A stretch of DNA of 16,762 nt from an uncultured Eubacteriales bacterium (GCA_934725345.1 CAKVBG010000021.1:1-16762); one strand, 5' to 3'. Shown: positions 1-6,642, numbered from the stretch's first letter. Numbers and translations: made by a program. Notes: generated by a model not told the origin, from the sequence alone.

Positions 1-286
1 ACATTAAACTCAAACATACTAAACCTTTTGATATTTTTGAACTCATCATAAATAATATTCCCCTTTCTGGAATGTTTTAAACATTTTCCACAATATTTTA
101 AACTTTCTACCGAAAGCTGTTCTAATTTATCACATTATGATTATAATTTCAATATTTTTCTCAATTTTTGTATATTTTTCAATAAAAATTTTGGTTTCCA
201 CTTCTGACCAAGTTGAATTTTTTAAATTTTATCGTATCATATAAGGGAAAAGTCTAAAAACTCAAAAAAATAAAAAGGAATACAAA
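1..286. other. AT-rich spacer upstream of dus
   Basis: No gene is visible here on either strand. The stretch is very AT-rich, with many T and A runs. It holds a 7-bp inverted repeat with a 1-base centre (AATGTTT T AAACATT, 71-85), one isolated DnaA-box-like TTTTCCACA (84-92), and the dus promoter near 213-240. It probably also carries the end or upstream region of a gene to the left of the window. Confidence 0.6.
213..240 (+). promoter_or_regulatory. Predicted sigma-A promoter of dus
   Basis: TTGAAT (213-218), a 16-base spacer and TATCAT (235-240) resemble a vegetative -35/-10 pair. Transcription would start about 247, giving a leader of about 40 bases before the ribosome binding site AAGGA and the ATG at 287. 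The -10 and the short spacer are only fair matches. Confidence 0.45.
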
Positions 287-1234
287 ATGAAAATAGGAAA
301 CATAGAAATTCAAGGAATAGCTTCTTTAGCTCCAATGGCGGGAATAACAGATAAAGCATTTAGAGAAATTTGCAAAATGTTCGGAGCTTCATATCTAACA
401 AGCGAAATGGTAAGTGTTAAAGGCATAATTTACAACAGCACTAAAACCTTCGAGCTTGCCAATCATTCAGACTTAGAAAAACCCTTCGCATTACAGCTTT
501 TCGGGAGCCTGCCTGAAGATTTTTACCAAGCTGTTAAAATTATTGTGCCTGAAGTTATGCCCCAAATAATTGATATTAACATGGGATGCCCTGCTCCAAA
601 GATAGTTAAAGAAAACTCGGGCTCAGCATTGATGAAAAATCCAGAACTGTGTGGAGAAATCGTTAAGAGTGTAAAGCAAGCTTGCAGCTTGCCGGTTACT
701 GTAAAAATTCGCTCTGGCTGGAATAAAACGAACGCACCGGAAGTAGCAAAAATATGCCAACAAGCCGGTGCTGATGCCATAACTATCCATGGACGCAGTA
801 AAGAACAAATGTATAGGGGTTCGTGCGATTGGGAAGTCATAAAACAGGTTAAAGAGGTAGTGGATATCCCGGTCATAGGCAACGGAGACATACTTTCCGC
901 TCAAGATGCCTTTAGCATGATTCAAGAAACAAATTGTGATATGGTTGCAATAGGACGAGGTGCCGTGGGTAACCCGTGGATATTCTCTCAGATTAATTCT
1001 AAAGACGAATCTCTATATCAAAATATTTCTGTAGCTGAAAAATCGAGAATAATACGCCTGCATCTTGAAAAAATTTGCGAATATAAGGGCGACTACGTTG
1101 GAGTTAAAGAATTTAAACGACATATGTCTGCGTATCTAAAGCATTTCCCCAACGCAACTCAACTTCGTAAAAAAATTTTTAGCTCTGAAACTAAACAAGA
1201 ATTCTTAGAAATTTGCGATAGTTTAGATAATTAA
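287..1234 (+). CDS. dus: tRNA-dihydrouridine synthase (DusB-type)
   Basis: This flavoenzyme reduces specific uridines in the tRNA D-loop to dihydrouridine using FMN and NADPH in the cytoplasm. The 315-residue protein has the usual family length. It shows the N-terminal APMAGITD motif (15-22), the MGCPAPKIV segment with the catalytic Cys at residue 101, the HGRSKEQMYRG segment, GNGDI, and the FMN-phosphate-binding GRGAVGNPWIF near residue 230. The ATG at 287 follows AAGGA at good spacing. It is the only plus-strand protein gene in the window. Its stop codon overlaps that of the converging hisS gene, and no terminator is visible between them. In many clostridia and bacilli a DusB-type gene lies in core housekeeping regions, and nothing here departs from that. 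The subclass (DusB rather than A or C) is inferred from overall resemblance. Confidence 0.95.
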   Translation: MKIGNIEIQGIASLAPMAGITDKAFREICKMFGASYLTSEMVSVKGIIYNSTKTFELANHSDLEKPFALQLFGSLPEDFYQAVKIIVPEVMPQIIDINMGCPAPKIVKENSGSALMKNPELCGEIVKSVKQACSLPVTVKIRSGWNKTNAPEVAKICQQAGADAITIHGRSKEQMYRGSCDWEVIKQVKEVVDIPVIGNGDILSAQDAFSMIQETNCDMVAIGRGAVGNPWIFSQINSKDESLYQNISVAEKSRIIRLHLEKICEYKGDYVGVKEFKRHMSAYLKHFPNATQLRKKIFSSETKQEFLEICDSLDN

Positions 1235-2514
1235 ATATTTTTAGTATCGTTATCCAAAATATCTAAGAATTGTTTTGAAATGGAATTTTTAAGATTTATT
1301 TTCATTTCAAATCCAGTGGTCATGTTTTTAATTTTTCCCTCGCCCGACTGTATTTCGTCATTTCCAAGAACTATAACGTAATTAAATCCCACTTTGCTAG
1401 CGTATTTCAGTTGTGCTTTTAATGAGCGAGATGATATATCGGAGTCGGCAATTATTCCTGCTTCTCGCAGGTTCCCGCAAACAGCCTGAGCATATAAACT
1501 AGCTTGTTTATCTGCTGAAGCAACGTAAATTTTTGGTTCGAGCTCAGCGGATAATTTTCTTCCCTCCATAACATTTAAAAGCCGCTCAACACCAAATCCT
1601 AAACCTACGGCTGGCAGGTATGGACCTCCTAAAGTTTCAGATAAATTATCGTACCTACCACCCCCACATATCGCTGTTTCGACGCCATCAAAATTAGCTA
1701 AAAATTCAAAAACTGTACCTGTATAGTAGTCAAGGACACGAACTATTTCGGGGTCAATTTTGTAGCTTATCTTCATGGCATCTAAATTTGATTTCAAATC
1801 TTCAAAATGCTGTTCGCATGAGTCGCAAAGAAAGTCAGTTATTTTAGGTGCCCCTGCCTTCACTTCTTTACACTGCACTTCTTTGCAATCTAAAAGTCTA
1901 AGAGGATTTCTCTCCAGCCTTTCGCAGCACACTTTACATAACTTATCTAAATTAAGTTTAAAATACTCTTTAAGCGCCTCAACGTACTTACTTCTACACT
2001 CAGGGCAACCAATTGAATTTATGCTCAGCTTGATTCCCTCTATTCCTAGCTTTTTGATAATTGAATATCCAGCGGAAATGAGCTGTGCATCGGCTGCTCC
2101 CTCAGCACTACCAAATAACTCAAGCCCCAATTGATAAAATTCTCTGTATCTTCCTTGTTGAGGTTTTTCGTATCTATAACACGAAGAAAAATACATTAAT
2201 TTAAGCGGTAAAGTTTGGTTATGCAGTCCATTTTCCAGGACAGCTCTCATAGCCCCTGCGGTACCTTCTGGCCGAAGCGAAACTTCCCGTCCGCCTTTAT
2301 CTTTAAAACTATACATCTCCTTATTAACAACATCTGAATCGTCCCCTGCGGAACGCTCAAAAAGCTTAGTTTGCTCTAAAACAGGAGTGCGTATGAAATC
2401 AAAACCATATAGTTTTGCTTCGCTCATAATTATTTTTAGCACGGATAGTAATTTTTTACCCTCCTCAGGCAAAACATCTTGCATTCCTCGAATTCTCTGC
2501 GATATTAACTTCAT
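1231..2514 (-). CDS. hisS: Histidyl-tRNA synthetase
   Basis: This class II aminoacyl-tRNA synthetase charges tRNA-His with histidine using ATP. Taking the ATG at 2514 (preceded by GGGGGAAG at 5 bases) gives 427 residues, normal for the family; an in-frame TTG at 2529 lies upstream of that ribosome binding site and is less likely. Visible motifs are RPEGT (81-85), class II motif 2 (about 112-134, with YRYEKPQQGRYREF), the histidine-specific LDYYTG (261-266) and GGGRYDN (284-290), and motif 3 PAVGLGFGVERLL (301-313). The middle contains a Cys-rich insert (Cys170, 173, 193, 196, 197, 210, 215, 230, 233) of a kind I associate with clostridial HisRS, possibly metal-binding. The C-terminal anticodon-binding domain is complete. 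The gene has its own promoter and a hairpin-bearing leader, and its stop codon overlaps that of dus. Confidence 0.97.
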   Translation of the reverse strand: MKLISQRIRGMQDVLPEEGKKLLSVLKIIMSEAKLYGFDFIRTPVLEQTKLFERSAGDDSDVVNKEMYSFKDKGGREVSLRPEGTAGAMRAVLENGLHNQTLPLKLMYFSSCYRYEKPQQGRYREFYQLGLELFGSAEGAADAQLISAGYSIIKKLGIEGIKLSINSIGCPECRSKYVEALKEYFKLNLDKLCKVCCERLERNPLRLLDCKEVQCKEVKAGAPKITDFLCDSCEQHFEDLKSNLDAMKISYKIDPEIVRVLDYYTGTVFEFLANFDGVETAICGGGRYDNLSETLGGPYLPAVGLGFGVERLLNVMEGRKLSAELEPKIYVASADKQASLYAQAVCGNLREAGIIADSDISSRSLKAQLKYASKVGFNYVIVLGNDEIQSGEGKIKNMTTGFEMKINLKNSISKQFLDILDNDTKNI

Positions 2515-2543
2515 TTTATCTTCCCCCAATTAATATAACTATT

Positions 2544-2571
2544 CCTCGACCTTTAAACTCAAAGACCGAGG
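2544..2571 (-). promoter_or_regulatory. Hairpin in the hisS 5' leader
   Basis: The minus-strand RNA can form an 11-bp stem (CCTCGGTCTTT pairing with AAAGGTCGAGG, two G-U pairs) around a 6-base loop. It lies inside the predicted transcript, about 20 bases upstream of the hisS ribosome binding site. No U-run follows, so it is not an intrinsic terminator. A role in stability or translational control is inferred only. Confidence 0.5.
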
Positions 2572-2614
2572 ACAACTATAAATTTATTTAAGAACTACTT
2601 TCTTCCAGATAGTC

Positions 2615-2643
2615 ATTTTACGCTCAAACTTTAAAAAAGTCAA
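2615..2643 (-). promoter_or_regulatory. Predicted sigma-A promoter of hisS
   Basis: On the minus strand TTGACT (2638-2643), exactly 17 bases, then TAAAAT (2615-2620). This is the same -35/-10 combination as in the two paralog promoters further right. Start of transcription is expected near 2608, giving a leader of about 95 bases. Confidence 0.75.
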
Positions 2644-2713
2644 TGTTTAAAAAATATTTGATAGCCCTATTCACACCAGCGGTGCCATATAAAATCAGCT
2701 GCACCTTCCCAGC

Positions 2714-2768
2714 AAAAACCAAGAGGACTAAAACCCCTCCCTAACCAAGGATAACCAGGCTTGGCTTT
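2714..2768 (-). terminator. Possible terminator-like hairpin after the 453-codon gene
   Basis: AAAGCCAAG (2760-2768) can pair with CTTGGTTTTT (rc of 2714-2723) on the minus strand, giving about 9 bp closed over an inner 36-base region that has its own GAGG/CCTC stem. It ends in five U residues. The long loop makes it a weak candidate; the 453-codon gene has no better one. Confidence 0.3.
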
Positions 2769-2787
2769 TATTTCTTTATCATATAGC

Positions 2788-2803
2788 CTCCAAAAACCCG
2801 AGG
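2788..2803. repeat. 16-bp repeat near the 3' ends of both paralogs, copy 1
   Basis: Exact copy of 4367-4382 at the same place relative to the paralog stop codon. To its left in this copy is the G-rich spacer, rather than the terminator-promoter module found beside copy 2. Confidence 0.8.
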
Positions 2804-2815
2804 AAAATTTTGATA

Positions 2816-4177
2816 TTAATCAAACACAATGCAATCATTGTGATGATATGATTGCCTATTAGCCAGATTCAAATCAAGATCATATGGATCACCAAGAATT
2901 AATTTTACAATAACTCTTTTTATATTACATTTATCAAAATTTTCATTTTTCACAATAGCATCATCTAACGTACATTCTCCACCGTTATATACTATTTTAA
3001 CACTTTTTACGGCGCTATCAAAAGTTCCATCTCTTTTTAATGCATCGTGCAATTTTTCTGCAATATCACAAACCTCTCTCATTCTATTAAACTTTTCATA
3101 AAACTCACCGCAACCATGAGGGTTTTCGTTTTTATCAAATTTTAGCAAAAGTTCTAAAACATATTTTAATTCTTCATATTCTGTATCACACTCGTATTCT
3201 TCTAACTCTTTGTACCAATCCATCAAAATTTCAATGCATCGTTTTATTTTGTCGTGTTTTTCTGAGTCTTGAAATTCTTTTGCAAAAGCTTCAAATACAA
3301 TAAGTCCTCTTAAACATACTAAAAAATGACTGTTTTGAAAATTGTTCATTTTTCCTGCCGATTCACCGCACGCATACCCGGTTATAGCATGGCATAAAAA
3401 ATGACCAATTTCTTCTGCATTCATGGTAGTTTGATCGACATTAAAACCGCCGTAAGTTAAGTCGCTCAAACGCTTTTCGCCTGTGATATCTAATATATTA
3501 TTAATCTCTTGAATGCACTCGGCACACGCCTTTCTTTTAACTCGATCGGATTCATTGCATTTGCCCACATGCTTTTCAATGAATTCTTCATAATCTATAA
3601 GTTTTTCTTTTTCAACTATAACTGTTTCTACCTTCGGCTCTGGATTAGGTTTTTGCTCTGGTTTAAAAATTTTGTCTTGCAATTCACGGGCACCATATCC
3701 TAGTACTCCAACTCCGACCAGGGCCGCAACAGCACCAATAGCCTTAACAACATTATCTCCTTGAATTAAAGGAATACGAGGAGATTTTGCTGGGGAGCGC
3801 TGCTCTCTGTTAGAATTTACAGGTATACTCGTGCTCACTGGAGCCTTTACTCCATTGCTTCTAAACCCAGTTGCATTAGCCTTTGAACCCATTGGACTAG
3901 CTCCTAATATCAACAAAGATGCCATCCCTAGAGATGTTGCTTTATTTATATTTTCTTTTAGTCGGCCTCCGGAAACTCTGGAAAGCTCTGCATTTTCCAT
4001 ATCCACTAAGCCTTTTTTCATGAATTCCTTCACTTCTTCTCTTAGAACTTCAGAACTTTTAGCATATCCATTTTTCTTAAGAAGTTGATATACCTCATCA
4101 AATTTTTTCAGTTTTAATAATTTTTCTAGTTCCTCAGAGTTGTTCCCTATTTTTTCTATAACTTCAATAAATTCCAT
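2816..4177 (-). CDS. Nif11-leader, Cys-rich secreted-type protein (paralog 1)
   Basis: Function unknown. Residues 1-71 resemble a Nif11-like leader: a charged helical region, then ELSRVSGG with the double glycine at 70-71, the motif where C39-type peptidases cut RiPP and bacteriocin leaders. A basic stretch, a hydrophobic segment (82-94) and an Ala-X-Ala-like SKANA (98-102) follow, as in a Sec signal peptide. After a Ser/Pro-rich linker comes a second Gly-rich hydrophobic segment (143-163) and a Pro-rich spacer (172-185). The C-terminal domain (about 190-453) holds 13 Cys, 11 of them shared with the adjacent 470-residue paralog, including KACAEC, HFLCHA and GYACGE. I recognise no enzyme motif. 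ATG at 4177 follows GGAGG at 8 bases. The gene has its own promoter, and the terminator of its upstream neighbour precedes it. No transporter or peptidase gene is adjacent. Confidence 0.85.
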   Translation of the reverse strand: MEFIEVIEKIGNNSEELEKLLKLKKFDEVYQLLKKNGYAKSSEVLREEVKEFMKKGLVDMENAELSRVSGGRLKENINKATSLGMASLLILGASPMGSKANATGFRSNGVKAPVSTSIPVNSNREQRSPAKSPRIPLIQGDNVVKAIGAVAALVGVGVLGYGARELQDKIFKPEQKPNPEPKVETVIVEKEKLIDYEEFIEKHVGKCNESDRVKRKACAECIQEINNILDITGEKRLSDLTYGGFNVDQTTMNAEEIGHFLCHAITGYACGESAGKMNNFQNSHFLVCLRGLIVFEAFAKEFQDSEKHDKIKRCIEILMDWYKELEEYECDTEYEELKYVLELLLKFDKNENPHGCGEFYEKFNRMREVCDIAEKLHDALKRDGTFDSAVKSVKIVYNGGECTLDDAIVKNENFDKCNIKRVIVKLILGDPYDLDLNLANRQSYHHNDCIVFD

Positions 4178-4210
4178 ATTTTCATCCTCCGTTTCATTTT
4201 TATATTTTTA

Positions 4211-4239
4211 ATTTTAACATAAATTAAAGTTTTAGTCAA
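4211..4239 (-). promoter_or_regulatory. Promoter of the 453-codon leader protein gene
   Basis: TTGACT (4234-4239), 17 bases, TAAAAT (4211-4216) on the minus strand. The leader is short, with CGGAGG just before the ATG at 4177. Upstream, a block around ACCAAACGGCGATAG is unchanged between the two copies. Confidence 0.8.
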
Positions 4240-4317
4240 ACTAACCTATATTTCTATCGCCGTTTGGTATTAAAATGCATTTCTCTTTGAGATACATAGT
4301 TTATTTTTTTGAAAACA

Positions 4318-4349
4318 CAAAAAGCCACGCTTATTTCAGCATGGACTTT
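4318..4349 (-). terminator. Intrinsic terminator after the 470-codon gene
   Basis: Minus-strand RNA forms CCAUGC / GCGUGG around UGAAAUAA (one U-G pair), with A/U extension and a U5 tract. One mismatch is present that copy B lacks. A smaller AAAGCCC/GGGUUUU hairpin with a 3-base loop lies just before it, right after the stop codon at 4391. Confidence 0.7.
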
Positions 4350-4366
4350 AATTTTAAAATTGTAAA

Positions 4367-4382
4367 CTCCAAAAACCCGAGG
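4367..4382. repeat. 16-bp repeat near the 3' ends of both paralogs, copy 2
   Basis: CTCCAAAAACCCGAGG occurs here, 9 bases from the stop of the 470-codon gene, and again at 2788-2803, 13 bases from the stop of the 453-codon gene. It marks the downstream edge of the duplicated gene unit. Confidence 0.8.
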
Positions 4383-4390
4383 GGCTTTTG

Positions 4391-5803
4391 CTATTCCTGA
4401 ACGGGTTGATCGGCATCATCTTCTGGAGTAAGGATTTTATCAGTATAATTCCAATTAAATGTACGTGTTTGGTTATCAGTGCATTTTACAATAACTTTTC
4501 CTATACAAGAATTCCAAAATACCTCTTCTGCAATAACATCATCTAACGTACATTCTTCATTTTTATATACTATTCTAATACTTTCTATGTTGTCATCATT
4601 AATTCCTTTTTCTTTTAATGCACTATGCAAATTTGCCACAAAATCACAAATATCTCTCATGCTATTAAAGTTTTTATAAAGCTCAACGCAACCATGAAGT
4701 TTTTCGTTTTTAGCAAATTTTGGTAAAAATTCTAAAATATTTCTTAATTCTTCAAATTCTTTATTATTCTCGCTAGTGTTTTCTATTTTTTCATACAAAT
4801 CCATCAAACATCCAATGCACCGTTCGATTTTTTCGTGCTTTTTTGAGTCTTGAAATTCTTCTGCAAAAGCTTCAAATACAACAAGATTTCGTAAACATGA
4901 TAAGAAAGTACTGTTTCGAAATTCGCTCATGCTTCCTGCTGGTTCACCGCACGCATACCCGGTTACAGCATGGCACAAAAAATGACCAATATACTCTGAA
5001 TTCATGAAAGTTTGTTCGATACCAAAACCGCCGTAAGTTAAGTCCCGCAAGCTGCTTGTATCTGTGAAACCTAATATATTATTAATTCTTTGAATGCACT
5101 CGGCACACGCCTTTCTTTTAGTTGTATCGTGTTCATCGCATTTGCCCACATGCTTTTCAATGAATTCTCCATAATCTATAAGTTTTTCTTCTCTAATTGT
5201 AATTGTTTGTGTGTTAGTTACTGTTCTCTTTACTATTTTTTCTACTGTTTTTACCTGCGGCTCTGGATTAGGTTTTTGCTCGGGTTTAAAAATTTTGTCC
5301 TGCAATGTGCGGGCGCCATAACCTCCTAGTGCTCCAATTCCGGCCACAGCCGCAACAGCACCAATAGCCTTAACAACATTATCTCCTTGAATTAAAGGAA
5401 TAAAAGGTAATTTTTTTGGCGAGCCCTGCTTTTTGTTAGAATTTACGGGCACACTGGTGCTCACTGGAGCCTTTACTCCACTGCTCCTAAACCCAGTTGC
5501 ATTAGCCTTTAAGCTCATCGGCCCCGCTCCTAACATCAATAAAGATGCCATCCCTAAAGATGTTGCTCTATTTATATTTTCTTTTAGTCGGCCCCCAGAA
5601 ATTCTGGAAAGCTCTACATTTTCTAAATTCATTAAGCCTTCCTTTGTGAGCTCTTCTACGTCTTTTCTTAGCATTTCAGGGCCTTTTTCGTATCCATTTT
5701 TCTTAAGAAGTTGATACACTTCATCAAATTTTTTCAGTTTTAATAATTTTTCTAGTTCCTCAGAGTTGTTCCCTATTTTTTCTATAACTTCAATAAATTC
5801 CAT
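4391..5803 (-). CDS. Nif11-leader, Cys-rich secreted-type protein (paralog 2)
   Basis: Function unknown; paralog of the neighbouring 453-residue protein. Residues 1-38 are identical in the two. The leader ends at ELSRISGG (Gly-Gly 70-71). A hydrophobic segment (82-94), an Ala-X-Ala-like LKANA, a Ser/Pro linker and a second hydrophobic Gly/Ala segment (143-164) follow. A spacer of about 25 residues (about 184-208) is Thr/Lys-rich and about 14 residues longer than in paralog 1. The C-terminal domain (about 208-470) keeps 11 Cys (222, 233, 236, 277, 285, 303, 329, 372, 386, 418, 433) and the blocks KRKACAECIQ, LTYGGF, IGHFLCHA and TGYACGE. The extreme C-termini are unrelated, here acidic. ATG at 5803 follows GGAGG at 8 bases. 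The gene is monocistronic, with promoter at 5837-5865 and terminator at 4318-4349. Export by a leader-dependent route is an inference from the N-terminal layout. Confidence 0.85.
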   Translation of the reverse strand: MEFIEVIEKIGNNSEELEKLLKLKKFDEVYQLLKKNGYEKGPEMLRKDVEELTKEGLMNLENVELSRISGGRLKENINRATSLGMASLLMLGAGPMSLKANATGFRSSGVKAPVSTSVPVNSNKKQGSPKKLPFIPLIQGDNVVKAIGAVAAVAGIGALGGYGARTLQDKIFKPEQKPNPEPQVKTVEKIVKRTVTNTQTITIREEKLIDYGEFIEKHVGKCDEHDTTKRKACAECIQRINNILGFTDTSSLRDLTYGGFGIEQTFMNSEYIGHFLCHAVTGYACGEPAGSMSEFRNSTFLSCLRNLVVFEAFAEEFQDSKKHEKIERCIGCLMDLYEKIENTSENNKEFEELRNILEFLPKFAKNEKLHGCVELYKNFNSMRDICDFVANLHSALKEKGINDDNIESIRIVYKNEECTLDDVIAEEVFWNSCIGKVIVKCTDNQTRTFNWNYTDKILTPEDDADQPVQE

Positions 5804-5836
5804 ATTTTCATCCTCCGTTTCATTTTTATATTTTTA

Positions 5837-5865
5837 ATTTTAACATAAATTAAAGTTTTAGTCAA
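5837..5865 (-). promoter_or_regulatory. Promoter of the 470-codon leader protein gene
   Basis: TTGACT (5860-5865), 17 bases, TAAAAT (5837-5842), identical in sequence to the promoter of the 453-codon paralog, so the two genes are probably co-expressed. Confidence 0.8.
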
Positions 5866-5944
5866 ACTAACCTATATTTCTATCGCCGTTTGGTATTAAA
5901 ATGTATTCCCCTTTGAGATACATAGTTTATTTTTTTGAAAACAC

Positions 5945-5974
5945 AAAAGCCACGCTTGTTTCAGCATGGCCTTT
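5945..5974 (-). terminator. Intrinsic terminator after the MGS-like gene
   Basis: Minus-strand RNA forms AAAGGCCAUGC pairing with GCGUGGCUUUU around the loop UGAAACAA, an 11-bp stem with two G-U pairs running into U residues. It separates the cell-shape/MGS region from the leader-protein genes. Confidence 0.8.
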
Positions 5975-6024
5975 AATTTTAAAATTGTAAACTCCAAAAA
6001 ACTTGCTTGTTTATTTATCAGCAG

Positions 6025-6429
6025 TTAGATGAGCGGTCTTCCAACTTTTCTCCAGTCAAGATCTCCCCGCTCAAGACCATGTATTAAAATCTCAGCAGTA
6101 GCTAAATTAGTAGCTAAAGGTATAGTATGTAAGTCACATAATCTGAGCAGGTCATTTTCGGGAGCTCCTACAAGCTCCGGACGAATAGGATCACGGAAAA
6201 ATATAACCATATCAATTTCTCCGCAAGATACCCTCGACGACATCTGTTCACAGCCGCCCTGCTTTGAATCCAAAAACTTCTCAACTTCCAAATTAGTGGC
6301 CTCGGAAACTAGCTTACCAGTAGCAGCAGTTGCACATAATCTGTGCTTAACTAAAATTCCGTTGTAAGCTATGCAAAACCTAACCATCAATTCTTTTTTA
6401 ACATCTTGTGCACTAAGTGCAATTTTCAT
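6025..6429 (-). CDS. Methylglyoxal-synthase-fold protein, probably inactive
   Basis: The 134-residue protein aligns along its whole length with methylglyoxal synthase, which converts dihydroxyacetone phosphate to methylglyoxal. The scaffold is well kept: MKIALSAQD at the start, IDMVIFFRDP (72-81), LLRLCDLHTIPLATNLATAE (94-113) and a C-terminal GLERGDLDWR. The active site is not. By comparison with E. coli MgsA, His19 is Gln8, the catalytic base Asp71 is Cys60 (in GGCEQ), His98 is Val87, Asp101 is Pro90, phosphate-loop Thr47 is Ala36 and Gly66 is Ser55. Asp20 and Asp91 remain (Asp9, Asp80). It was probably mgsA but may now bind a ligand or regulate rather than catalyse. ATG at 6429 follows GGGAGG at 8 bases. 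It lies downstream of pbp2 after a 264-base gap that carries its own promoters. The reference residues are from memory. Confidence 0.85.
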   Translation of the reverse strand: MKIALSAQDVKKELMVRFCIAYNGILVKHRLCATAATGKLVSEATNLEVEKFLDSKQGGCEQMSSRVSCGEIDMVIFFRDPIRPELVGAPENDLLRLCDLHTIPLATNLATAEILIHGLERGDLDWRKVGRPLI

Positions 6430-6532
6430 TTGTTAATCCTCCCAATAAATTTGTAGATTATTGTTTCTGTTATATACCCCAAAATAACACTTAAATATTA
6501 TATAATGAAATACTTTTGAAACACTATGACAA

Positions 6533-6541
6533 ATTATATCA
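6533..6541 (-). promoter_or_regulatory. Extended -10 promoter near the MGS-like gene
   Basis: TGATATAAT on the minus strand is an extended -10 element (TGnTATAAT). A poor -35 (TGGAAT) lies 17 bases upstream. Transcription would start near 6526, leaving a leader of about 95 bases. Confidence 0.45.
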
Positions 6542-6568
6542 CATATTTAAAGTTTATTCCATTACACT

Positions 6569-6617
6569 AAAATCGATCACCCGCACACCTACTGCTACAA
6601 CAAAATGATCGTATTTT
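6569..6617 (-). ncRNA. Candidate structured leader or small RNA
   Basis: An inverted repeat pairs 6569-6579 (AAAATCGATCA) with 6606-6617 (TGATCGTATTTT), 11 bp with one bulged base and a 26-base loop. It lies within the RNA expected from the strong promoter at 6643-6671. A third element, GATCGA at 6625-6630, could instead pair with 6573-6578, so two folds compete. On the minus strand the hairpin ends in UUUU, so it could also be a weak terminator or attenuator. No known riboswitch class is recognised. Confidence 0.3.
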
Positions 6618-6642
6618 GGATAGAGATCGAAATTCAATTCAC

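Larger units (their letters stand above)
2667..2813 (-). other. G-rich spacer with start-less Trp-rich open frame
   Basis: Between the 453-codon gene and the hisS promoter, the minus strand is unusually G-rich and holds a 48-codon open frame ending at TAG (2667-2669). It has no ATG, GTG or TTG anywhere. The would-be peptide has five Trp and many Gly (pieces such as GYPWLGRGFSPLGF and DFIWHRWCE). Base composition is clearly richer in G+C than the flanks. It may be the tail of a decayed gene or a structured RNA. It also contains an imperfect long hairpin (2714-2768). I do not recognise it. Confidence 0.3.
4065..4375. repeat. Duplicated terminator-promoter-leader module, copy A
   Basis: This segment is nearly identical to 5691-6000: by eye seven substitutions and one single-base indel over about 310 bp. 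It covers the 3' terminator of the upstream gene, the promoter, the 5' UTR with its ribosome binding site, and the first 38 codons of the leader protein. Identity falls sharply beyond these boundaries. Confidence 0.9.
5691..6000. repeat. Duplicated terminator-promoter-leader module, copy B
   Basis: Near-identical partner of 4065-4375. Here the terminator part serves the MGS-like gene and the promoter serves the 470-codon gene. Its terminator stem is fully paired, so this copy looks closer to the original. Confidence 0.9.

Noticed and set aside
84..92. DnaA-box-like TTTTCCACA here and at 11787-11795.
   Set aside because: Single isolated boxes in AT-rich spacers; no cluster, no dnaA or dnaN neighbour, so no evidence for an origin in the window despite parAB nearby.
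523..925. Open frames of 100-122 codons antisense to dus, and similar antisense frames inside mreB, mreC, pbp2 and the leader genes.
   Set aside because: They lie wholly within well-supported genes, have no convincing ribosome binding sites and show no recognisable motifs; they reflect codon-use shadowing.
2679..2687. TGGCACCGC on the minus strand, resembling the T-box core TGGNACCGCG, upstream of hisS.
   Set aside because: It lies upstream of the hisS promoter, the flanking AGGG and the following terminator are missing, and UGGC would not match the C discriminator base of tRNA-His. Treated as chance.
2690..2720. GGGAAGGTGCAGC on the minus strand, slightly like the SRP RNA core.
   Set aside because: The invariant AGCAG asymmetric loop and its pairing partner are absent.
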